A DNA stretch of 64,000 bases from Anseranas semipalmata (lineage: Eukaryota; Chordata; Aves; Anseriformes; Anseranatidae): contig VXAA01003157.1 of the NCBI GenBank assembly GCA_013399115.1, positions 527,239 through 591,238 on the forward strand. Reading direction: 5' to 3'. The first letter of the stretch is position 1; the number at the start of each line of letters is the position of its first letter. Positions 49,192 through 61,100 of this stretch are shown one piece after another. The notes under the pieces are model-generated. The model ran no database searches and had not been told where the DNA came from. It saw only the letters and a list, made by a program, of their open reading frames with translations. Position numbers and translations under genes: made by a program.

Positions 49192-52100
49192 GTCTTTATT
49201 TCCAGAGAAAGTCCCGTAAAGAAGGTGTCCTGGATAACACATATAATAGTAAAAAAAACAGTGGGAGATACAAGGCACCATTTCACAAAACTGGAATCTA
49301 CAAATGCATGTTAAAGCCCTGTCAGAAGTCTTGATTTCTGGCCTGTGCCTGTCCCACTGGTGAGCTCTTCAATACTTTGAGTTTCAGCTTTACAATAGAC
49401 AGAACAGGGGTCTTTTTTGTTTCCTCAGTAGACACAACCTGAGCCTGCTCAGGACTAAGATAACCCTCAGTTAGTACTCGCTCTATTTAATAAAAGTAAA
49501 ATCAGAGGTCCTGGGAGAGTACTGATTTCCCTGAAACCAAGATCCTAGACGTACCTCAGAGGACATAAGATCTATGTTCAAGCTGCGGTAACAGCTTGCG
49601 GAGTCACGTGGCATGCACGTGGGCTCTGCGTCTCGTTTCCCTTAGTGGGTATCTGCTGCTGAAACCCACCCGTGTGTTTATGGTCAAAATTAGGACAATG
49701 CAAATTGTAGCAAACCAACAAGATTTAGGGCTGCCTGTTTGGAAAGGGCAAGAATTGAATTTTGTGGTCTCCTGTGCTGTCCTGCAGACCAATTCCACAC
49801 ATGTTAATTCTGGAAATTTCTAAGTTCCTATAAAATGTTTCATTCATTTATTTTTATGTAAATGGAAAAATGGGCAAAAGCTATTAAAGAATATCTTGCA
49901 GTGCTGTAGTCAGGAGAATCATGATACACGTATGGGAGCGTAGCTGATAAACAGTTCTTGTGAATTAAACATTTTTCTGCTTTAGTTTGAAAACTCTTCT
50001 CCTCAAACATGCATTGGATATTATACTATCTTTCCAGTCTGGGTGATAGAGGTAAAATCATTATATTTTTTCCAGTAAGTCAGAGCATTCATCTGAGTAA
50101 TAGTCCTTACTGGGAGGAGGAGAAAGAGATGTTTAATGTCTGTTTGTATATACTGAGACCTATTTCTGTCTGAGGACAAGTTTCATGTGATGATATCCAG
50201 AATTTATATTGCAAGCTGTATCATAATTAGCCACGTTGGCCTTAATTAGCATTTTTCTTTGTTCTTCAAGAGACATTCCTTGAGCGTCAGGGTCATACAG
50301 AACTATTGCAGTGTGAGCTGGAAGGCACAGCGGGTTTGACATCTTCACAACCATGATGGAAGGCCATAGCTCTTAATCCTCCTTGTCTGACAGTTTGAAA
50401 TGTTGTAATAAAGAGTTAACTGCAGAGAAGGCTACTCTCAAACTGTAGGCACATTTGGGTTAGAAGATGCTATTCTCTGTTTTCCTGCTGCTCATCATTT
50501 TTTTCTGTGCAGTAATGCAAATCTTCCTGGTGAACTTTAGTCCCGTCATCCCCATCCACAGATGATCTGACAGGCTTGTTGATCAGTCCATTAGGACGCT
50601 GCACCTGGTTTATCATTTAGCTTGCATTTTCTGTAGTGTTTCATATTAGATCTTCAGGTCAGTTTTGCAGTCCTCAAGAGCAAAAATGAAGTATAGGATA
50701 GGAGAACTTAGGGACTCATGAGTCTAGAAATGAGTATGCTAAGAATACTTACATGGTATAAAAAGAGGGGCTTACATGTTAAAAGTAACTAGCTATAGCT
50801 TAAAAATAAATCAAGAAAAATTAATGAGCCATGTTCGCCTCATTTGCAGAAGGCCAGTGGCATGCCAGCAGGGTCAAGGGAAAATCAGGGTTTTGAGATC
50901 TCCCTCAGCATGTGGATTTAGAGAACCAGGAGAGAAGGCTGGGTGCTGGGGGAATTTAAACAGTGAATCAGGGAGAGGACGCAATAAATTAATCATTCTT
51001 CTGTATTTATCTCTTTTCTAGTAGCTTCTTTACTATTCCAACAATCAAGTTTTGCTAGAAAATTTTGGAATCACATCCAGAAATAATTTTGCTATTCCAC
51101 TTTTGCTTATTCCCTGTGACTAAAATGCTCATCCACTCGGGGAACTCAAATGACATTGTGGTCAATAAACATCAAGCAAATTCAACTCACTGGCTGATTT
51201 CATGTAGAAGGCATTGACATCAAAACGTCTGCTGAGAGATATTTTGGGAGGAAAAAGCAAGGGTCAAAATTCAGTAAATTAAATGCTCATTGCAGATTAT
51301 TTACACAGCTGTATTTCATGCCCATAAATTAGAGACCTTTCAAACCAGAAACCTGTGTTGTTTTTGCCAGGTTAACATATTTGTATATGCAACTTAATAT
51401 GAGTGATAAGGTCCAATTTTGTTTTTACTTTACTTTGAACAAGGCTAGTAATATTTTCCTCTTCTTTGGAATGCTCCCAGAAGACTGGCAGGTGTCAGGC
51501 CCTGTGGATGTGTAAAGGAGGTTTTTTCTTTGTCCAGCCTGCTCTTAGTGAACCCGGGAACATAATACTTGTGTTGAAAAGAGCTGCATGTGGGATTTCA
51601 TTACTCATTATTGCTTGTGCAGCTTGGTATGTTGGTTTTCTTTTTCCTTTTTTCTTGTACTTTTACTGATAGATAACTTTCAGGCAATTTAAGAAGCCAC
51701 TTAAGAAAGGTTATCCATTTAAGGAGAGTTTTTCTAGCCTTTAAGTATTTAAATTGCTCTGACCTTCTCAGCAGTTAACATATCAGACTTTCCTAAGTGC
51801 TTAGAAAGTAATTGGGTTTTGCCTTTAAAAAAAAGAGGAATATTAATTTCAGAAACCTTTCAAGTATGAATCCACTCACTTCTCAAAAGGATGAAAAATT
51901 TCTAAACAGAAGTTTAATGACGTTTATCCTTTGGAAAATAGCATCATGAAATGAAGTCTCAACTAGCAGAGCCCTGTGTCAGTAACCCCCCCAGCATGCT
52001 GTGACATGTAGACTTTTCTCATTTGTGTTTATACACAGTTCTGCCAGAATGGCATTGTATCCCAGTTAGGCTAGATCCAGACCTACACTGGCCAAGTCTG

Positions 52101-55100
52101 CACTTCACCAGGGTGCCCGTGAATTGTTACCAACTCACATGGTCATCATCTTGGTGTTCTGACCAAGGAACTCCTTTCCACTGTACACATATTCTCTGGT
52201 ATCTAAGGTAAAAAGAAAAAAAGAGAGTAGTGGAGAGGAGAGGACAGAGGACAGGGCAGGACAGTACAGGAGTTGGACTGGGGCTGTCTGCTTCATTTCA
52301 CATCCGTTTCTTAGGGGAGAGCTGGAGTTATCCATTGACTACACTGGGAGACACACCAGCTGTGCAAAGTACATGGGACTTCTCCTCTGGGACTTCTCCT
52401 CAGTAGCACTATTCTTCCTTTCTGTGGCACTGAGGCACAGTTCAGTTGCATTCAGATGAGAAGAAGGATGGAGAATGAAGGACAGAAGGGGGTCTTGAAG
52501 CCTTCAGAGGATCATTGCTGGATAATTGAGGAGCATTTTGGATAATACTGTGGTAATGCTGATGCTTATTTTCCTAACTGTCCCTTCCAGTTTTTCTGCC
52601 TAAGGGACTATATTGCCTAATGCAGGAGTAAAGAAAATGCACAGGGTTATTTGAGAGGGCAGTTGTCCATCACCTGCAGCTGCAGGCTGCTCCTCCTGCT
52701 CCTTCTGCCTCCTTGGAGTAGGCAGTGTCTCACAAGGGGCAGGTACCTTCATTGCCTGACCTCCAGCTGGAGCTGGCAGATTCTGTGGGATGTGCTGGTA
52801 TCATATTCCTGAGCAAAATGGGAACTCTTCCCTGCAGGTCCAGAAGGCAAGACTGAGGAGAATTTACAATTAAATGCATAATTAACTATTAGAGGATCAA
52901 TAACCAACATATTTAGGATTATTCTATTTCCTTGGTTTTCAGTGCAAACTCTTGGTTGCATTCAGCAATTCTATGAACTACTTTAATCTTTCAAATAAGC
53001 TGTCAATGGTCACCTTTTTCTCCTAATGACCCTTGGAAAAAAAGGGTCCCTTACCCAGGCCATACCCAGTAGTACCCAGCTTCTACATTACTATGTAGAA
53101 ACTTGCTTGTTTTCATTATCAAATACAGATCTTCTTAAACAAACCACATATCCATCTGCTATTAAAATATTTTGTAGGAAACATTTTTTTAAAAGAAGCA
53201 AGCATGCATAATCTTAATGCACATACAACGTAAAGAATGATCATAGTCTGTTGGAAAGCACTCGGTATTGTGGCCCCTCTTTGATGCTTTGCCATATACA
53301 AAATAACTCTGTGATGAAAAATGCTACCACTTGTTATTTATCATTCTGTATTTGCCAGCGCTTGTCTGCTTGTCTGCTGTTGGCCGTTTTTCTTCCTGGT
53401 TTTTGCCCCACAAACAGTTCTCAGGCCATCCCTAACCAAACCTGAAAGCTCTCCTGAGATGAAGATTCGTCCTTACTGCAGGCAGTCTCATGTAGGACAG
53501 ATACTCTGATTCATTTTGTGTTATTTAAAGATGAAATGTGTAAGCATTATGAAATTTTCTTAGGCAGTGTGTGCTTTTTAAAAGTACCTGTGTTCTATTT
53601 CCCCACACACAAGCAGAAAATTTTCCCATTACCTTTTAACAAAAAACAGACTGTGCAACAGCAATTTTCTTTCCCCTAAGGATGGTAGCCTGTCATCTCT
53701 ATTAATCTTCCACACATTATCCTCACCTGCATGCTTTGTTCCAGTATGATGAATTTTTACACCAAATATAGAAAACTATTGATGTTTGAGAGAAAGTAGT
53801 CCTCCTGGCAGAAGGTTGTAGGCAGAAATGTGAAAGTGGACAGGGTTAAATTTTTGGCATACAGTGAGTCCTTTGGCCTGTTTTTGGTTTTATTTTTGTT
53901 TTTGCATTTTTCTTTTGTGTTTTGATTACTGAGGGGTTTCTGAATCTGTGAAGTAACACAGTAGCTAGGAATCTTCCCCCACTTGTTTCTTTTTCTGGAG
54001 ATAATTTTATATACTTTATAAATACAAGTCATCCTATGGACTTTAAAAGTATGCCTGGCCATTTAAAGTTGTACATATTCATTAGAGTCTACACTAATGA
54101 GACCATTCTTAATGCAGCATCCTACGCATCTAATCCAAATGAGAGCTCTGAGCATCATCAGAATAAAAAGGGATAAATAGTGTTCTCATTCATGTTGCTA
54201 TTTTTCTTTCACTTTTTTTTTTAAATTACTTTCAGAAAAGAAAGATCTTGTTTGTTTTTGTTGTTCAGGTTATGTTGCTGGTGTATGCTGGAGGTTTGCA
54301 GTGATGCATAACAATATACTTTATTGTACATTATACCAATGTGTACTGCAGTGCTGAGATCCTGTTATTTTTCAAGACATTTAGTGGGATGTTGGCTTAA
54401 CTCCTTTTAAACAACATTAATGTGGCTTATGAAGTAAATTGTCATTGCATTTATATTAGTACTGCCTCTAACTGAAAGCAGCGTTAATTTTCAAAATTAA
54501 AAGAAGGAAATATTAATGCTTCTTTTCCCACTAGGTTGTTTACTATTAAATGTAATTAATAACAGCATTAAGTATTCTAGTTCCAAAGCTTCTGCTTTTT
54601 TTTTTTTTTTCCTGATGTTTTGTCCCTCATTATTAAAAATGTGTTTTGGTTAGGATGATTTTTGCTGAGGTTTCAGTGACAGTGCCCTGCTGACTCTTTT
54701 TTGTTGTTGCTGAAATTGAGCTCAGTGCCTGCAGTCCAAGGTAGTGCACAGATAACTTCTTAAAAGTGTCATTCTCTATAAAAATGCAATATATCCTTGG
54801 ATATTTTGCAGTTTACTGGTTTACTAGCACATTACAGAATTATTGCTCCTCTGTTCCAAGTTGAAAAAACCCTTTGTTAAAAACTGTGACATATAAAGGG
54901 CCAATTACATCTCCTTGTGGTACTGCAAATGTGAAAACTTTGGATCCAATTTATTTGTTTCAAAGAAGTATACTTTTTGTGTACAAGCTCCTGCTAATGT
55001 TACAGAACCAGAGATAATTGTGGAGTATTCCCAAAGAAAGAAACCTTAAATTAATGGCAAGTGTAAGGAAAATGTTTAGCTTTGCTATTAATTAAACACT

Positions 55101-58100
55101 TTAAATTTTCTTCATAAATACACAGATTTAAAATTACTCTCCATATCCCTCATTTTCCTTCCACGCCATGTACTATTATCCCTTTGGGGTAAGAGAAATG
55201 ATAAAAAATAATGAGGAAAAATACCATTATCAAACTCAGTGGCTCATACGTACTTGGCCATGAGGCAGAGCCGTGCTCCTTACGCATGCTGCCAGCCGCT
55301 GCTCCTCTGCTCCAGCCCCGGCAGGGTCCCCTTCCCCGGGGGGAGCACTCCCCAGGGTGATGCTTACCAGAGGTGTCGTGGTTTGCCGTTGCCAGAGCAT
55401 AGCATCAAAGTGTTTCCTTCTTGGGATGGAAAATAGGGAATGAAATTGCATCTCAGAAATTGGCTCTGAGACCAAGTGCTTTTTGAAGGCTATTCCTGTA
55501 CTGAAGCAGCTTACAGTGCGTTCTGTGTTCGGGTTGACTAAATCCATCACCCGTTGCTAAATGACTAGTGCAGGACCACAAAAGGAGTTTGTGTCACAGC
55601 TGAGCTTACAATACTCCTGTTCTTAGGTCTTCATCCTACCTTCTAGGTCTGGAAAATGGTGGGTTTCTGGAAAAAAAAGCTTTCTAAAGACAGTCACTTC
55701 TATAGTAATTGAAGTGAAATGAAGTCAAGCCAGAAATAGATGAGCACATAGTTTTCACATAAATTCATTAGAACACTTAAGGAAATGAGGAAAATTGAAT
55801 GCATCCATGTATATATATAATGAAATATATTTTTTAAAATATAATATAGAACAGTATTATGAATAAAAGGTTTCACTGTCTAAGGAAACACATATGCAGG
55901 AACTGACTGTGAGTACAGAATTACTTCGATAGTTAAGAGTAATTAAATCAGCAAAATTAAAGTAGGAGAAAGTGTGCTCTGTTCAAATTCAATGTTTTAA
56001 AACTCCTGCGATATTTTTCTGATTGGCCATCTTTTCATGGAGATTGAAATGAAAGTTAGAGGCACTTGAGTGTTTTGGTTCCTGCTAATTCAAGTGCTGG
56101 CTGCCAGTGCGTAATTTCTCATCCTGTTGATTGGAGAAAGATTAACTAAAATAAGTAGCAAAATTACATGGCTGGATTATTTCTTTTTTTCAAACTAACA
56201 TAGCCTAAATTTTAAGACCGACTTTTCACCCCATATGCAGGCTAGGTTTTGAAATCATTCCTTACAAAACTAAGCTAAGATGAAATTCATGATATGTCTG
56301 TATCTATAACACATTAACTCCTCTAAATGAACAAAATAGTATTGGGCAAACCATATTCTGTTTATTTATTTATTTATTTTATTCTCACTCTTTATTTTCT
56401 CACTATATTTAATGTATGTAAAAATAAAAGGAAAAAAATTGCATATAATGTAATTCATGGCTTATATGGCAGCATAATATTGTGATGTCCTGATCTAATC
56501 TGCTTGAAAATCAGATCATTGTCCATTGTTTTGTTTCATGCTGGAAAGAGAAGGACTAACAGCATAGGACTAAGCATAAGCTTGTCACTACTCCATTCTG
56601 CAAAAGAAATGAACACTCTGTTTTTAGTTAGCCTTCATACTGTACAACCTTACTCCCACCGGGGAATTTTCGTGGCCTAAAGAGTCGTGAAGGGCAATGA
56701 TCTTGAATAATCTTGCAGGTTACAGAAGTAGGCTCGTAGTTGCTTAACTCATTTTTATTTTATACATACTGGTGTGCTACATAAAATCGGAGTATTATAG
56801 TTAACTATATAGTAACTACTGTGATCTTCTAATTAAAAGAGTCATTCTTTAATGCCAGCTTTACCTAACTAGAAACATAGAAAACCACAATGGACATTTG
56901 AAAAATTCAGTAGCAAAATAATTGGTGCAGAATCACAGATCAACAGAGCACTCACCAGCAAGTGCATAATCTGTTGAAATGCATATTAAGTCCACTTCAT
57001 GTTCAGTGAGGGAGAGTGTATCCACTGCAGAGACTCACTGGGAGTCAGATGTGAGAGTGATCTGCACAGCGCACGTGCAGTGCTTTTGCCATCGTGGCAT
57101 GCCTGAAATCACAGCACACCTCTGATCACTGGTACGGGTAAACAGAGTAAACCACAGTGCTCTGACGGGGGATTGGGCATGCTGGGCAGGAGGGGTTCAG
57201 TTATAGGAGGAGGAGAGGCTGGCCAAGGAAACCCAAGCACATGTGGTCCTGTACTGAACAGAATGCAAATTATTAAATAGCTATATCTACGTGTATATGT
57301 TAAGTACACTTTGGTGCAGTACTTAGAGTTTACTTCTAATATTAACATTAAATTTAAAAATTATGAGCATCGATCGTAAGGTCCTACTAGAGTTTCTCAT
57401 TCTCCGTTTTTGCTCCATTGTGTATGTCTTAGTGTTATTGGTGCAATAGAATCCATTTTGCTCTTCCCTTTGAGCAGACAGGAAATTGCATGGTAAAAAT
57501 ATTTTAAGCAATATATACATATTTCTTATAGTATGCATATTTCTTATGGACAAAATACTAATGCAGGAGGAAATAAAAATACAAATATTTTGGAAAAATG
57601 CAGAACAAGTTAGTATGTCTGGCATTTATTTTTTTCCTGACAAAAGCATTTCATATTTAAACAGTTCACACGTCAATAATAGTAATCAAGCTACAATTAC
57701 AAGCACTCTGGGAATGCACTGCTTGTACAAAAAAAGCATACAGTAGCTATCTCATACATTAGCCTGAGAGTCCAAAATACTTTCTGACTGGCTGTCTAGG
57801 TAGGCAACAGAATATGTGAATATTGCAGAAAATCACTGAAGCTTCATATGTTTAATGTTTAAGTGCTAACCCAAAGAAGGATGAAGTTAAGACTAGCATA
57901 ACTGTCTCAGAAGATCGCACTTCCCTGCTGTAGAAGAGGACTTGCTGCTTGTGCTCTGCAATCATATCACTGATCCATTTTAATGACCTGATTAAACTCA
58001 TTGTAAGGGTTTTGCTCCCATTACTGGCATCCGAAGGCTGTCTCCAGACAAAATACTGTCTGACAGTTAGAAATTTAGTACTTGAATTTTATTTTCCTTC

Positions 58101-61100
58101 CTCAATGTTTACATTTTTTTTTCCCCCCTTTTCCTTTTTATTTTAGAGACAGACCATATGTCCCTTCTAAGTCTTGGTTTTGGCTAGGCAACAAAGCCCA
58201 AGCTATTTTAATTTCCTCTCCTAAAATAGAGTCCCAGTTCTGAGCATCTCAGTCATTTTTCTTTGTACCTATTCCAGCTTGAATCCTAAACTCATTCATT
58301 GGCTGCAGTAGATGTTTTCAAGGAATGATTTTTATTCAGTATGTCTCACTGTGCAACAAACAAACTTCACAATAAAGAGTCCAATGAGCAACTCTTTTCA
58401 TGTATCATTTGGTTTTGAAACATTAAGCCAGATTATACAAACACATACAACACATACAACATGTGTGGATATAAAGATATAAGGAAAAGACTAAATGTGT
58501 ATGCCAGGAAAAACACGAGATAATCCAAATATATGTATTTCTAATACAGTATAATTTACATAGAAACAAGTAATAGATATTTAGAAATTCAGAATAAGAT
58601 CAAAAAGTTGTTAATACATTTAATAAAGTATAAGGTTCCAGTATTTCTAAGCTATACATTTATGAATTCAATATGTCTAGTAAAATATGTATCTTTTCCA
58701 GACTTGAGTCTTGACATTTATACTTTCCAGTGCTGCTTACAGTGTTACTTTTGTGCTAAGTTCATTTTGTACATGTGTTTTCAGAGATGCAATACCTATG
58801 AAATGGAAAAGAGGGCTTTGGGTGAGAAAAAGAGTGTACTCACCTTATGTATGTAAGACTCGTAAAGCGTTGCATAAGTCCTTTTAGTCCTGTGATAGTG
58901 CATACAAATGCTTTCAAGGACTGGCTAGGAGAGCGTTAATGCATTAAGCATTGTGGTCCTGAACCCTGCAGCAGCTGTAACTGTGAGTAATGCAGAGGAT
59001 ATAACACATTTTGCCTCTGGGCTTTGTGATTTCTCTCTGTTTCCTCTCTATTTAGATCTTTTTGGTTTACAGATCTTTTTCATTTAATTAAAACTTAGCA
59101 CAACTGGTATATTCAAAATGAAAGCAATTCAAGCTGTGGCAGAACCTGAAACATAACTCTTTTTATCATTTGCTATCTCAAACATTTTTACTAATCCATA
59201 TGCAATTCAAGGCCACAGAGTAGACATCGCCAATTGCCTGAGTGGTTCTAATGGAGCCACTTTCCGCTTGCTCCTTAATCTCACTCTGTTCCCCCAGACG
59301 GCCTAAATTGGTAGTGACGATGTAAGTCCATTTTCAGAGTGCATGCTTTAAGGAACATATCCTGGTTTATTTTTTTGAAAAGTAGTCATCTAGTCACAGC
59401 AGGGTGATTGAGGGCACTTCATTCAGGAGCCTGAGGTTTGTGTGTAATTAATGGAGAAGGCAGCACAGGCCTCGAAAGGAAAATTAAGATAACCTAATCT
59501 GTATTGTATTTTTCCATTCTCAGTAAAGGAATAGATGGGACCTGGTACTGTGCCTAAAGCCAGACAAAAGAAAACAGTGGGCACACTGAAATGTCTGAAG
59601 TCATGTCAGATGCAGGGTTCCACAACAGATACTTTTTTTTATCCAGTTGAGATTTAGATGCTGAACTATCTTTGGGGGACTAAGTACCCCACTGAATGAA
59701 AAGAGTAGTGGCCTTTGGGGAAGCTTGGATGTGAGTTGACTGTGGCAGATGAACTGACAGTTGTGTATTTTCAGAAGAGCCATGTAGCCATGAACTAGAA
59801 GGACTTGCTTGAGGACCTTTGCAAAGTGAAGGTTTTTTTTTTTTTTTAATTGTGGGCCACTTTGAAAGAAGAGATGGTTTAGTCTTGGAATGGGAGAGAA
59901 GAGAGAGCAAGAGTGATAGTGGCTGTGGTGATTTTTTTTCCACGAAGCGTGCTTCCACTCAACGGAAACAAACTCTGAGTAGAAAACATGTTAGCACTGT
60001 GCTAAGCCTAAGGTAATACATCTGCCTTCCTACAGACATTATTAGTGTGGGGTCTTTGTCATCGATATTGTGGCTGTGCAGCTCATGGCTGATGTATGTG
60101 TGTTCACCTCAGACTATGGGAAAGGCACACCATTTGTACCCATCCTCCTTAGCCAAGTGTAAAGGTCACTCCTGGAAGGATGAGTTGTGGGTTCTGGTCA
60201 CTCTGAAAATTAGTCTGTGTTTGTTCCTAATGATTTCAGGTGGCTTCTGAAGCCAACTGATGCATGAGAGTGCAGCCCAAACTGCTCTTTGAGACCTTGG
60301 GCATATGACATAGCTCAGTGTGTCTTTGCCTTTCATTTTCAAGTCATGACAACCTTAATGACACCAGAGCTTAAAACATGATTTTTCAAATGAAAAGCAC
60401 AAAGGCAAATATATAGGTTTGGCTGTCAAGCATAATTATAGATTTATGAAGACCCATGACATCATATTCAGTGGAACTAGGCTAGACTACAAAAGGCAGA
60501 AAAGCTTATTCAAATAGAAAATCATTCTAAAAAGCATTCTAAGCTTTTTAAAGTAACGAGAGAATCAAGTTTTTGAAGTGGAACTGTAACTTTTTATGGA
60601 TATTCCGTGGCTACTCCTTAAACTCGTCTTTTAAAGTCTAACGTTGCACTGACACCAATGAGAAGAACTCTGATAGAACTTCTAGACCTTGTTACTGGTG
60701 CTCCTTAGTTAGATAATACCAGACCTCTCTCTATGTTTCTTTTAGAAGAAGAAATAAGTAGCTTTTCTCCAGTTTGTTCACAAATAATGTACCACATCCT
60801 GTTTAACAAAACACAATAGGAAATAGCAAACAGGCCATCGTCTTGCTCAGAAATCCAAGCTTTCTTTTAAAGATTGTAGCTCCAAACAGGATCTTTTCTT
60901 TTCATTTTCACATAACTTCTTAATCTCTTGGCTCTTTTTTTTTATCCTGTGAGGCAAATAGACAACTAGCGGCAGCCAAATGGGTACTGGACCCTGCATT
61001 CTCAATTGGTTTTCAGGAAAAAAAAAACACATTACATTATTTCATTTGCCATCCAGGAGTCTTGTATGTCCACTGTTTTAAACCTCTCGTTAATAAAAGT

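Noticed and set aside
55375..55395. TGTCGTGGTTTGCC resembles the reversed end of an avian LTR
   Set aside because: Only about 11 bases agree; what follows lacks the rest of the LTR and no partner end is seen.
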